From Actinosynnema sp042752395 (GTDB lineage: Bacteria; Actinomycetota; Actinomycetes; Mycobacteriales; Pseudonocardiaceae), in assembly GCF_042752395.1 (NCBI RefSeq), contig NZ_JBHYXZ010000013.1:1-64000 (forward strand): a stretch of 64,000 nt of DNA, read 5' to 3'. Below, piece by piece: positions 32,381 through 40,207 of this stretch; within the stretch, counting starts at the first letter, position 1; each line of letters starts with the position of its first letter. Under the pieces are notes generated by a model, which saw only the letters and a program-made list of their open reading frames with translations, was not told the DNA's origin and did no database searches. A program made the position numbers and the translations under genes.

Positions 32381-33637
32381 GTGCACGAACCCGCACTCCC
32401 GTCGTTGACCGGCTCCGACCCCGAGGTCGCCCGCCTGGTCCAGGCCGAGGCCCGCCGCCAGTTCGAGAAGGTCCGCCTGATCGCCTCGGAGAACTACGTC
32501 TCCACCGCCGTGCTGGAGGCCACCGGCACGGTGCTGACCAACAAGTACTCCGAGGGCTACGCGGGCCGCCGCTACTACGAGGGCCAGCAGCTCGTGGACC
32601 CGGTGGAGGAGCTGGCGGTCGCCCGGGCGAAGGCCCTGTTCGGCGTCGACCACGCCAACGTCCAGCCCTACTCCGGCTCCCCGGCCAACCTCGCCGTCTA
32701 CCTGGCGTTCCTCGACCCCGGCGACGCGGTCATGGGCATGGCGCTGCCCGCCGGCGGCCACCTCACGCACGGCTGGGGCGTCTCGGCCACCGGCAAGTGG
32801 TTCCGCGGGGTCCAGTACGGCGTGGCCAAGGAGACCGGCGTGGTCGACCTCGACCAGGTCCGCGACCTCGCCCTCGCCGAACGCCCCAAGGTGATCTTCT
32901 GCGGCGGCACGGCCATCCCGCGCACCATCGACTTCCCCGCGTTCGCCGCGATCGCGGCCGAGGTGGGCGCGGTGCTCGTGGCCGACATCGCGCACATCGC
33001 GGGCCTCGTCGCGGGCGGCGCGCACCCGTCACCCGTCGGGCACGCCCAGGTGATCACCACGACCACCCACAAGACCCTGCGCGGACCGCGCGGCGCGATG
33101 ATCCTCACCGACGCCGAGCACGCCAGGGCCGTCGACAAGGCCGTGTTCCCCGGCCTGCAGGGCGGCCCGCACAACCACACCACCGCCGCCATCGCGGTCG
33201 CGCTGGGCGAGGCGTCCGAGCCGTCGTTCGGCCTCTACGCGCACGCCGTCGTGCAGAACGCCCGCGCCCTGGCCACCGCGCTGCTCGACCGCGGCTTCGA
33301 CCTCGTCTCCGGCGGCACCGACAACCACCTGGTGCTGCTGGACCTCACCGGCAAGGGCATCGGCGGCAAGCCCGCCGCCAGGGCCCTGGACCGGGCCGGC
33401 ATCGAGGCCAACTACAACACCGTCCCGTTCGACCCGCGCAAGCCGTTCGACCCGTCCGGCGTCCGCCTGGGCACGGCCGCCGTCACCACCCGCGGCCTCA
33501 CCGGGGAGCACATGCCGCGGATCGCCGAGTGGATCGACCGGGCCGTCCGGTCCGCCGACGACGTGGACGCGCTGGACCGCATCGCCGCCGAGGTCGCCGA
33601 CCTCATGGCGGGCTACCCGATGCCCGGCTGGGCGTAG
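32381..33637 (+). CDS. glyA: serine hydroxymethyltransferase
   Basis: A 418-residue SHMT converting serine and THF to glycine and 5,10-methylene-THF with PLP. Diagnostics: LIASENYVS, NKYSEGYAGRRYYEGQ, the PLP-Lys motif TTTTHKTLRGPRGAM, and FPGLQGGPHNHTTAAIAVAL. The start GTG 32381 is 5 bp after GGAGG; the upstream GTG at 32369 overlaps that site. Length and motifs are normal. A ZTP riboswitch occupies its leader. The 3' end overlaps the convergent Clp-N/TIR gene by 25 bp. Confidence 0.95.
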   Translation: MHEPALPSLTGSDPEVARLVQAEARRQFEKVRLIASENYVSTAVLEATGTVLTNKYSEGYAGRRYYEGQQLVDPVEELAVARAKALFGVDHANVQPYSGSPANLAVYLAFLDPGDAVMGMALPAGGHLTHGWGVSATGKWFRGVQYGVAKETGVVDLDQVRDLALAERPKVIFCGGTAIPRTIDFPAFAAIAAEVGAVLVADIAHIAGLVAGGAHPSPVGHAQVITTTTHKTLRGPRGAMILTDAEHARAVDKAVFPGLQGGPHNHTTAAIAVALGEASEPSFGLYAHAVVQNARALATALLDRGFDLVSGGTDNHLVLLDLTGKGIGGKPAARALDRAGIEANYNTVPFDPRKPFDPSGVRLGTAAVTTRGLTGEHMPRIAEWIDRAVRSADDVDALDRIAAEVADLMAGYPMPGWA

Positions 33638-34410
33638 CGCACCACGTCGGCCAGCCGCGCCACGTCCGCCCGGAACGTCTCGTGCCGGAGCGTGACGTGG
33701 TCGGTGGTCGCCGGCAGCTGGTCGGCGGGCAGCACCGCCCCGTCGACCAGCACCGGCACCACCGGCACCGAGCGCTCCGCCGCCCGCTCCACCTCGGCCC
33801 GCATCACCTCGGTCGGCGCCCAGTCGGGCCCGACCACGGCCAGCAGCACGTCGCACTCGCCGACGTCGCGCACCACCGGCCGGCCGATGTCGTCCAGCCG
33901 GTCCGCGATCCGCCCGGCCAGGTGCAGGTCCTGCGGGTGCCGGTAGCTGAGGAACAGCCGCGCGGCCCGGGGCGACAGGTCGATCCCCACCAGGGCGGCG
34001 AACGCCCGGTCGCGCACGTCGGCCGGGTCGATCCCGCAGCGCGCCAGCACGTCCAGCGCCACGCCCTCGTCCTCCGCGAGCACGCCGAGCAGCAGGTGCT
34101 CGGTGCCGACGTGCCGGTGCCCCAGCGCCAGCGACTCGCGCACCGCCGACGCCAGCGCCCGCTTCGCGCCCGGCGTGAACGGCAGCCGGCCGGGCACCGG
34201 CAGGATGCCCCGCCCGTCCACCGCCAGCACCCCCGTCCGGCACGCCGTCGGCGACAGCCCCGCCGACGCCAGCACCGACGCCGCCGCGCCGCCCTCGCCG
34301 ACCAGCCCCAGTAACAGGTGCTCGGTGCCGATCGCGGTGTGGTTGAACCCCCGAGCCTCTCGCAAGGCGATCACGGAGACCCGTCGCGCGCTCTCGGTGA
34401 ACCGTTCCAC
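33613..34410 (-). CDS. Clp N-domain fused to a shortened TIR-like domain
   Basis: A 265-residue protein with an uncommon architecture. Residues 1-140 form a double Clp-N repeat (ERFTESARRVSVIALREARG, two copies of GTEHLLLG), normally the substrate/adaptor platform of ClpC or ClpA. Residues about 150-258 resemble a TIR domain (RLFLSYRHPQD, CDVLLAVVGPDW, RAEVERAAERSVPVVPVLVDG). Between the first helix (IADRLDDIGR) and CDVLL, the usual stretch with the BB loop and the catalytic-Glu region is nearly absent, so NADase activity is doubtful. There is no AAA+ module. GTG 34410 is preferred (GAAGGG upstream); GTG 34440 is possible. Role unknown; a TIR-based adaptor feeding Clp is a guess. Confidence 0.75.
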   Translation of the reverse strand: MERFTESARRVSVIALREARGFNHTAIGTEHLLLGLVGEGGAAASVLASAGLSPTACRTGVLAVDGRGILPVPGRLPFTPGAKRALASAVRESLALGHRHVGTEHLLLGVLAEDEGVALDVLARCGIDPADVRDRAFAALVGIDLSPRAARLFLSYRHPQDLHLAGRIADRLDDIGRPVVRDVGECDVLLAVVGPDWAPTEVMRAEVERAAERSVPVVPVLVDGAVLPADQLPATTDHVTLRHETFRADVARLADVVRYAQPGIG

Positions 34411-34464
34411 GTCGACCCTTCGACCTCGTGCGGTAATCACTCCATCGCACCGAGTTTCCGGGTG

Positions 34465-35388
34465 TTACCGGAATTTGTCAGCAGCCCTCCGCCGGGCCTC
34501 GGTCATCGCGTCGCCGCCGCCGTGCGCGGTCTCCGGGACGAGGATCAATTCCGCGTCCGGCCAGGCGTGCGCGAGGTCGAACGGAGTCCCGATCAGATTT
34601 CCCAGGTCGAGCACTCCTTGAACGATTACGCCCGGGATGCCCGCGAGCTTCCACGCCTCCTCCAGCACGACCCCCTCGGGCAACCACGAGCCGTGCGCCC
34701 AGTAGTGCGTGACGAGCCGGGCGAACGCGAGCCCGTGCTCCGGGTTGTCGAAGCGCGTCCCGCCCTGCGAGAGGGGCTGCAACGCGTCCTCCCACGCGCA
34801 CCACTCCGCCGCCGCCCGGCGGTGCACGGCCGGGTCGGGCGACAGCAGCAGCTCCAGGTACGCGGCCGCGGGGTCGCCGATCGGCGCCAACTCCCGGAAC
34901 CGGGCGTGGGCCTCCGGGAACATCGGGGCCAGCCCCGTCGTCAGCAGGTCGGTCTCCGCCCGCCGCCCCGTGGCCACGCCCGCGTGCACCATCTCCGACA
35001 CCCGGTGCGGGAACCGCTCCGCGTACACGAGCCCGAGCACCGAACCCCAGGACGCGGCGAACACCAGCCACCGGTCGATGCCGAGGAACCCGCGCAACCG
35101 CTCCAGGTCGTCCACCAGGTGGTCGGTGGTGTTGGCGGACAGGTCCACCACGGGCAGGCCCGCGTGCGGCGTGCTGCGCCCGCACCCGCGCTGGTCGAAC
35201 AGCACCACCCGGTAGGCGTCGGGGTCGAAGTAGCGCCGGGCGCGGGGCGTGCACCCCGAACCCGGCCCGCCGTGCAGCACCACGGCCGGTTTGCCGTCCG
35301 GGTTGCCGCACACCTCCCAGTACACGCGGTGCCCGTCGCCGACGTCGAGCATCCCGTGGTCGTACGGCTCGATCTCCGGGTACAGCAC
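34465..35388 (-). CDS. pip: proline iminopeptidase (prolyl aminopeptidase), alpha/beta hydrolase
   Basis: A 307-residue S33-family peptidase that removes N-terminal proline. Motifs: HGGPGSG (oxyanion, 40-46), FDQRGCGRSTPH, nucleophile Ser in FAASWGSVLGL, and a C-terminal VQGVLDLGN Asp and ETAHGGGD His. The Asp and His regions differ from the usual GRYD and AGHS, so substrate or rate may have changed. The GTG at 35388 follows a strong GAGGAGGT. An interrupted palindrome, AACAGTGCTGTT at 35411-35422, lies about 25 bp upstream and suggests repressor control. Confidence 0.85.
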   Translation of the reverse strand: MLYPEIEPYDHGMLDVGDGHRVYWEVCGNPDGKPAVVLHGGPGSGCTPRARRYFDPDAYRVVLFDQRGCGRSTPHAGLPVVDLSANTTDHLVDDLERLRGFLGIDRWLVFAASWGSVLGLVYAERFPHRVSEMVHAGVATGRRAETDLLTTGLAPMFPEAHARFRELAPIGDPAAAYLELLLSPDPAVHRRAAAEWCAWEDALQPLSQGGTRFDNPEHGLAFARLVTHYWAHGSWLPEGVVLEEAWKLAGIPGVIVQGVLDLGNLIGTPFDLAHAWPDAELILVPETAHGGGDAMTEARRRAADKFR

Positions 35389-35410
35389 GGCCTACCTCCT
35401 CACGAGATAC

Positions 35411-35422
35411 AACAGTGCTGTT
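35411..35422. promoter_or_regulatory. palindromic operator upstream of pip
   Basis: AACAG-TG-CTGTT in an AT-richer patch (TACAACAG then CTGTTACA), between the pip ribosome site and the convergent-side end of the upstream aminotransferase. Form and position suggest a TetR/GntR-type site; the regulator is unknown. Confidence 0.4.
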
Positions 35423-35465
35423 ACATTAGGCCGGCCGGTCCCCGGGACGAACCGGATTTCCCGCG

Positions 35466-36827
35466 TCAGGCCGGTCGGATGCTCCTGAGGTACCGGCACA
35501 TCCGCTCCACCGCCGCGACCACCCGGTCCCGGTCGAGCGCGGTGAAGCAGAGCCGGAAGTACCCCGGCCGCCGGCAGCTCAACGTGGTCCCGGTCAGCAG
35601 CGTCACCCCCGCGTTGGCGCGGATCGCGCCCCACAGCGCGGTCTCGGGGTCCTCGGCGCGCCCGTCGCCGAACAGGGCCGCGGCGGACCCGGCGGGCGGG
35701 GCCAGGGCCAGGAACTCCCGCAGGTCCAGCCAGAAGAACTGCGCGGAGTTGGCGAAGGGCTGCCGCACGTACCGGATGTCGTGCACGTCCAGCACGCGGG
35801 CGACCGCCTCGAACGACTCGGTCAGCCGCCGCCGGTAGGCCCGCATCGCCCGGTCCCAGAAAGCGCCGCCCTCGGCGGTGAAGACGTCCCGCGTGAAGAA
35901 GTGCTTGAGCGAGTCGTACGTGCTGAACCACGCCTGCGAGGTCCGCCGCCTCGCCTTGTCGCCCAGCATCACCTCGCGCACCCACCTCGACCGCGACACG
36001 ACGAACGCGGCGCGGAACCCGGACAGGCCGAAGTCCTTGGCGAACCCCCACACCACGTGCACGCGTTCGGGCGCGTACCTCGTCGCCTCCAGCGCCAGGG
36101 CGCTGACGAACGGCGTCGACGTGGCCTCCAGCTGGGAGTGGCAGTACATCTCGTCGGAGATGACGTGCAGGTCGGGCTTCGACAACGCCCACCGGTACAC
36201 GTCCTCCAGCAGCGCCGGCTCGTAGTTGTAGCCGAGCGGGTTGTGCGGGTTGGTCAGCACCAGCAGCCTCGGCTTCGGCTCCGGGGCCTCGTCGTAGGCG
36301 CGGGCCAGGTCCGCCACGGTGAGCCGGAAGGTCTCCTCGTCGGCCAGGGCCACCGGACGGCTGTGCAGGCCCGCCTCCTGGTCGAAGCACCAGTAGAACC
36401 CCTGCCAGCACGGCGCGGGCAACAGCACCGAGCTGCCCCGCGGCACCGGCCCGCCCTCCTGTTGCAGCCCCAGCGCGACGCACGTCAGCGCACCCGACAC
36501 CCCGGCCGCGCCGAAGACGTGCTCGGGGGAGATCTCGGCCCCGAGGCTGCGGCCGAGCCGTTCCGCCGCCAGCCCCCGCAGCTCCGGCGTGCCGTACGCG
36601 GTGACGTACCGGATGCCCTGCTCGGGCAGCACCGGCAGCCGGCCGAACACGACGTCGCGCAGCTCCGGGTAGACCAGCACGTTCTCCGCGACGGACAGGT
36701 CGTCGGGCGCCGGCAGGCCGCGTTCGGCGAGCAGCTCGCGGCCCAGGATCGACCGCTGCTCCTCGTCGGGCACCAGGGCGAGCGCGTCCAGGTCCGCGGC
36801 CGTGAAGTCGAACGGATCGCTCGTCAT
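35466..36827 (-). CDS. ACC-synthase-like class I/II aminotransferase
   Basis: A 453-residue fold-type I PLP enzyme. Motifs: YGTPELRGLAAERLG, LVLTNPHNPLGYNYE (PLP-N and phosphate contacts), ISDEMYCHSQL, the Lys motif WGFAKDFGLSGFR, and the C-terminal CRRPGYFRLCFTALD with the carboxylate-binding Arg. The KDFGLSGFR form and length are typical of the 1-aminocyclopropane-1-carboxylate synthase/aminotransferase group rather than AspAT. ATG 36827 is preceded by GAGAGGTGGG; the open frame upstream is shadow. Substrate unknown; it lies 77 bp upstream of pip on the same strand. Confidence 0.85.
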   Translation of the reverse strand: MTSDPFDFTAADLDALALVPDEEQRSILGRELLAERGLPAPDDLSVAENVLVYPELRDVVFGRLPVLPEQGIRYVTAYGTPELRGLAAERLGRSLGAEISPEHVFGAAGVSGALTCVALGLQQEGGPVPRGSSVLLPAPCWQGFYWCFDQEAGLHSRPVALADEETFRLTVADLARAYDEAPEPKPRLLVLTNPHNPLGYNYEPALLEDVYRWALSKPDLHVISDEMYCHSQLEATSTPFVSALALEATRYAPERVHVVWGFAKDFGLSGFRAAFVVSRSRWVREVMLGDKARRRTSQAWFSTYDSLKHFFTRDVFTAEGGAFWDRAMRAYRRRLTESFEAVARVLDVHDIRYVRQPFANSAQFFWLDLREFLALAPPAGSAAALFGDGRAEDPETALWGAIRANAGVTLLTGTTLSCRRPGYFRLCFTALDRDRVVAAVERMCRYLRSIRPA

Positions 36828-36958
36828 GCCCACCTCTCGGGTCGGGAGCCCTCGCTGGCATACAAGCAGCCGGCACGCCCCCGCCAGGGCGGGCCGGCCG
36901 CACTCCACCCGGTCGGGGACGGCGATGTCGTCCGACCGTTGCGCGCCGCGACGGTGCG

Positions 36959-37558
36959 TCACGGCACCGCCGGGAACATCGACCGGACGTCCGCGCCGGC
37001 CACCCACAGCCCGATGGCGAACGCCGTCGTCGCCTCCAGCAGCTCGGCGCGCTCCAGCGGCCCGCCGTCCACCGGCACGCACCCGATCGACCGCACCAGC
37101 GCCCGCGCCACCTCCAGCGCGTCCGCCGAGTCGCCGCACAGCGGCACCCCGAGCGGCCGCCCCTCGAACGCCAACGACGGCCGTCGCCACACGTCCACGT
37201 GGCACAGGTTGAACGCCTTCACCACGTGCGCGCCCGACGCCGCCGCGAGCCGTGCGGCGGCACGCGGCTCGTCCAGCACGAACCGGCCCGGCACCACCGA
37301 GTTCGTGCAGTCGACCACCACCCGGCCCGGCGCGTGCCCCAGCACCTCGACCGCGACCGCCGCCGGGACCGCGAGCAGCACCGCGTCCCCGAACGCCACC
37401 GCGTCCGCCGGCGACCCCGCGACGGCCCCGATCCGCGCCGCCACCGCCGCGGACCGCTCCCGCGACCGCCCGCCGACCAGCACCTCGTGCCCGGCCGCGA
37501 CCCACCGCCCGCCCAGCGCCTCCGCCATCCCGCCCGACCCCAACACCCCGACCCGCAT
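36959..37558 (-). CDS. NADP-binding oxidoreductase (F420-dependent NADP reductase-like)
   Basis: A 199-residue Rossmann-fold protein. The N-terminal VGVLGSGGMAEALG (GxGxxA) and GGRS at the end of strand 2 are typical of NADP-binding coenzyme F420-dependent oxidoreductases. LLAVPAAVAVEVLG, VVVDCTNSVVPG and VVKAFNLCHVDVW complete the pattern. GAGGAGG lies 7 bp before ATG 37558. It is divergent from an HxlR regulator with a perfect 8-bp-arm palindrome between, the usual arrangement for HxlR-controlled redox genes. Confidence 0.8.
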   Translation of the reverse strand: MRVGVLGSGGMAEALGGRWVAAGHEVLVGGRSRERSAAVAARIGAVAGSPADAVAFGDAVLLAVPAAVAVEVLGHAPGRVVVDCTNSVVPGRFVLDEPRAAARLAAASGAHVVKAFNLCHVDVWRRPSLAFEGRPLGVPLCGDSADALEVARALVRSIGCVPVDGGPLERAELLEATTAFAIGLWVAGADVRSMFPAVP

Positions 37559-37612
37559 CCCCGCGCCTCCTCGTCCGGCATGCTCGACCGGACCGACGTT
37601 AGGGAACCCGGC

Positions 37613-37630
37613 GGGCACCGAACGGTGCCC
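37613..37630. promoter_or_regulatory. HxlR operator palindrome
   Basis: GGGCACCG-AA-CGGTGCCC, a perfect dyad with 8-bp arms, sits 20 bp before the HxlR start and about 55 bp from the divergent oxidoreductase start. Confidence 0.65.
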
Positions 37631-37649
37631 ACGACAAGGGGGAGCGGCC

Positions 37650-38099
37650 ATGGCCTTCCTCGCGGACTGCCGCGCCCGGCAGGCGTTCGACCTGCTGGCC
37701 AACACCTGGAACCCGGTGGTGCTGCACGCGTTGCGGCACGGCCCCCGCCGACCCGCCGAGCTGCGCCGCGCGATCGGCGGCATCCGGTCCAAGGTGCTGA
37801 CCGAGACCGTGCGCCGGTTGGCGGCCGCCGGCCTGGTGGTGCGCCGCGAGCTGCGCGACCGGGTCGAGTACGAGCTGACCGACCTGGGCCGCAGCCTGCT
37901 GGAACCGCTCGACGCGCTGGGCCGGTGGGCGCACGAGCGCGGTGACGAGATCACCCTCGACGGCGTGCCCGGTGATCACGCGTCCGAAGTGGACGAACGC
38001 CCGAGTGCCCCGGCGGCCCGTTCGGTTTCGGCCGTCCGCTCGGTTCCGGGCGTCCGTTCGGCTCCGCCGGCCGTCGATGCCGCTAGCCGTCGATCGTGA
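37650..38099 (+). CDS. HxlR-family transcriptional regulator
   Basis: A 149-residue winged-helix protein. The core is typical (LANTWNPVVLHALRHGPRR, AIGGIRSKVLTETVRRLAAAG, RVEYELTDLGRSLLEPLDAL), residues 8-95. The last 45 residues are a low-complexity tail of PSAPAARSV-like repeats and may be an extension read past an older stop. The family usually has an N-terminal Cys that senses quinones or electrophiles; here Cys7 (LADCRARQAF) is present. ATG 37650 follows GGGGGAG. It probably represses the divergent NADP oxidoreductase, as in redox-stress pairs. Confidence 0.85.
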   Translation: MAFLADCRARQAFDLLANTWNPVVLHALRHGPRRPAELRRAIGGIRSKVLTETVRRLAAAGLVVRRELRDRVEYELTDLGRSLLEPLDALGRWAHERGDEITLDGVPGDHASEVDERPSAPAARSVSAVRSVPGVRSAPPAVDAASRRS

Positions 38100-38364
38100 G
38101 CACGCAGCCGTCGCGGTCCACGGTCGGCACGTCCGGCTCGTCGAACCAGTGGCCGCCGTCGGCGAGGTAGCGGAACCGGTGCGTGCCCGGGGGGAGGACC
38201 ACGGTGACCGTGCGCGTGCCGTCGCGGCGGGGCACCAGCTCGTGCACGCCGGGGGTCCAGTCGTTGAACGTGCCGACCACGCTGACCGGTCCGCGCGGGT
38301 GGTCGAGGGGCAGCGAGAAGGTCACGCGGCGCTTCGGGCCGAAGAGGCGAGTGCTGCGGAGCAT
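38083..38364 (-). CDS. isoamylase-early-domain / glycogen-binding (CBM48-type) small protein
   Basis: A 93-residue single E-set domain: FGPKRRVTFSLPLD, VSVVGTFNDWTPGVHEL and PPGTHRFRYLADGGHWFDEP are diagnostic of AMPK-beta/CBM48 glycogen-binding modules, with the carbohydrate-contact Trp in FNDW. AGGGAGAA precedes ATG 38364. It has no catalytic domain. Such stand-alone proteins are common in actinomycetes and may bind glycogen or trehalose polymers; the role is unproven. It overlaps the HxlR tail by 17 bp. Confidence 0.85.
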   Translation of the reverse strand: MLRSTRLFGPKRRVTFSLPLDHPRGPVSVVGTFNDWTPGVHELVPRRDGTRTVTVVLPPGTHRFRYLADGGHWFDEPDVPTVDRDGCVLTIDG

Positions 38365-38477
38365 CGTTCTCCCTCGCGAGTCGATCTGGCCAGGACTCCG
38401 GGCGGAACCAGCGTCCCGGCGGCGTGGCGGCGTTTCAAGCGGGGCGCGCCGCGCTGCGCCGGTGGTCACCCGTCGGT

Positions 38478-39109
38478 GTGACCACGCTGCCGGTCGTGCC
38501 GTCGACATCGGGTGACGCGGCGGACGCGTTCTACCGCGCGTGCGAGCAGTCGGACACCGCGCTGCTGGACGCGCTGTACCGGCCGGGGTTCGAGCGGATG
38601 GTCAACCACAAGCCGGACTTCGAGGGCGTCGCCGGGCTGCGCTGGTTCCTCGACCGGGGGGTGGACGTCAACGCGGAGTTCTGCCTGCACCACGCCATCG
38701 GCCGCGGCCGGAGCGCCGAGGTCATCGAGGTGCTGCTCGACGCGGGCGCCGACGTGAACCTGCCGTGGGGCCGCTGGGACGTCGTCGCGGCGCTGCTGGA
38801 CGCCGGGATGGCCGCGGACACGCGGGGGTGGAGCAACTTCACGCCGTTGGGCAGGCGGCGATGAACGGCCGTGCCGACGTCGTGCGGCTGTTGCCGGCGC
38901 GCGGCGCCGACGTGACCGACAAAGCCTTCGACCACACCGGCCCCACGCCGCTCGACCGCGCGTTGTGGGGAGTGCGCCACAACCGCGCCGCCGACGGCGA
39001 CTATGCCGCGACTGTCGCCGCTTTGATCGCTGTGAACGCTCCTACCAGCCACGACGCGCCGACCGGTGACGCGGGGGTGGACGCCGTGATGGCCCAAAGA
39101 TCACCGTAA
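38478..39109 (+). pseudogene. ankyrin-repeat protein gene, frameshifted
   Basis: Two frames together encode one ankyrin protein. From GTG 38478 the first reads to GWSNFTPLG and then ends RRR-stop at 38864. The +1 frame continues the same repeat with QAAMNGRADVVRLLPARGAD and TPLDRALWGVRHN to the stop at 39109. One missing G in the TTGGGCAG run near 38850 accounts for the shift. The first half also seems to lack part of a repeat between LPWGR and WDVVAALL. A homopolymer sequencing error is possible, but so is real decay. Ankyrin proteins mediate protein contacts; partner unknown. Confidence 0.7.
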
Positions 39110-39137
39110 GGAGCGAATGACGTGCCCATGGGCAACT

Positions 39138-39165
39138 TTCCCGGCGCGAGTTTCGTTGCCGGGAA
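39138..39165. terminator. hairpin downstream of ankyrin gene
   Basis: TTCCCGGC (39138-39145) pairs with GCCGGGAA (39158-39165) around a 12-nt loop. Just after it, 39200-39245 is very purine-rich with AGGAGGACGGAG repeated. No coding frame was convincing in 39110-39388. Confidence 0.45.
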
Positions 39166-39303
39166 TGAAGGAGGCGGCGCGGCCCCGAGGCGTGGGCGCA
39201 GGGAGGAGGACGGAGGCAGGAGGACGGAGACGAGGAGCCGGACAAGGAGCGAGGGGCGCGTGCGTCCAGGCCGTGCGCTCGGAGCGCGAGTGCGTCGATG
39301 GTC

Positions 39304-39362
39304 CATAGACGGGTGTCTATGAAGTGAGTCGCACTGCATCGACCGCATTCGATTGACGATGC
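39304..39362. promoter_or_regulatory. two dyads before ArsR-GNAT copy 2
   Basis: CATAGAC-GGGT-GTCTATG (39304-39321) is a perfect inverted repeat. GCATCG (39336-39341) and CGATGC (39357-39362) form a second one around TTCGATTGA. TCGATTGA also occurs in the copy-1 control region (28382-28389), so that element may be the shared ArsR half-site. The first dyad is specific to this copy. Confidence 0.55.
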
Positions 39363-39388
39363 GGGCCGGCGGGGCAAAGAATCCGGGC

Positions 39389-40207
39389 ATGAGCAGCCCC
39401 GTTGTGACGCCCCGAGTGGCCTTGACGGTCGACCAGGCCGTCGCGTACGCCGAGCGGTTTGGGTGTCTGGCCGACCCGACGCGGGTGCGACTGCTGCACG
39501 CGGTGGCGGCCGGCGAGACCACGGTCGGCCGGTTGGCGGACGTGCTCGGGGTCAGCCAGCCCACCTGCTCGCACCACCTGCGCAAGCTCGCCGCCGCCGG
39601 GTTCGTCCACCTCCGCCGCGACGGCACCGCCACGCTGGCCTCGGTCGACCCGGCCGGCCGGGTGTTGCTGCCGCACGCGGTGGACGCGGTGCTCGGGGCG
39701 ATCCCCGCGCGGCCGCTGGAGCCGCCCGCGGACGTTGCCGTGCGGGCGATGGTGGATGACGACTGGGCCGACGTGCGGCGCATCTACGGCGAGGGCATCG
39801 CGACCGGGGACGCCACGTTCGAGACCGAGGTGCCCAGTCGGCGGACGTTGGACGTCAAGTGGCTGCTCGACCACCGGTGGGTCGCGGTGGTGGATGGGGT
39901 CGTCGCGGGGTGGGCGGCGGCGACGCCCGTGTCGCCGCGGGAGTGCTATGCGGGGGTGGCGGAGACGTCGCTGTACGTGGACGCGCGGTTCCGGGGGCGT
40001 GGGGTGGGGAAGGCGTTGCTGCACCGGCAGGTCGGGGCGGCGGATGCCGGTGGGTTGTGGACGTTGCAGGCGGTGGTGTTCCCGGAGAACCGGGCGAGTG
40101 TCGCGCTCCACCGGTCGGCCGGGTTCCGGACGGTCGGGGTTCGGGAGCGGATCGCGGTGCACCGCGGGGTTTGGCGGGACACGATCTTGTTGGAGCGGCG
40201 CGCCTGA
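39389..40207 (+). CDS. ArsR-like HTH fused to ArsN/PAT-like GNAT acetyltransferase (copy 2, no Cys pairs)
   Basis: A 272-residue paralogue of the 28457 gene, aligned over its full length (FGCLADPTRVRLLHAV, QPTCSHHLRKL, ATFETEVPSRRTL, AETSLYV, RGRGVGKALLHRQV, GVWRDTILLERR). Where copy 1 has NPACC and RPCC, this protein has DPAGRV and ARPLEPP, so both vicinal Cys pairs are gone and metalloid sensing by them is impossible. The acetyltransferase core is intact. ATG 39389 fits the alignment; the frame opens at TTG 39353 but that is inside the operator region. No partner gene is divergent here. It may sense a different ligand, perhaps the acetylated amino acid itself. Confidence 0.82.
   Translation: MSSPVVTPRVALTVDQAVAYAERFGCLADPTRVRLLHAVAAGETTVGRLADVLGVSQPTCSHHLRKLAAAGFVHLRRDGTATLASVDPAGRVLLPHAVDAVLGAIPARPLEPPADVAVRAMVDDDWADVRRIYGEGIATGDATFETEVPSRRTLDVKWLLDHRWVAVVDGVVAGWAAATPVSPRECYAGVAETSLYVDARFRGRGVGKALLHRQVGAADAGGLWTLQAVVFPENRASVALHRSAGFRTVGVRERIAVHRGVWRDTILLERRA

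Noticed and set aside
39117..39322. Overlapping short frames in purine-rich DNA
   Set aside because: Low complexity, no ribosome site that fits, and they overlap a hairpin and an operator.
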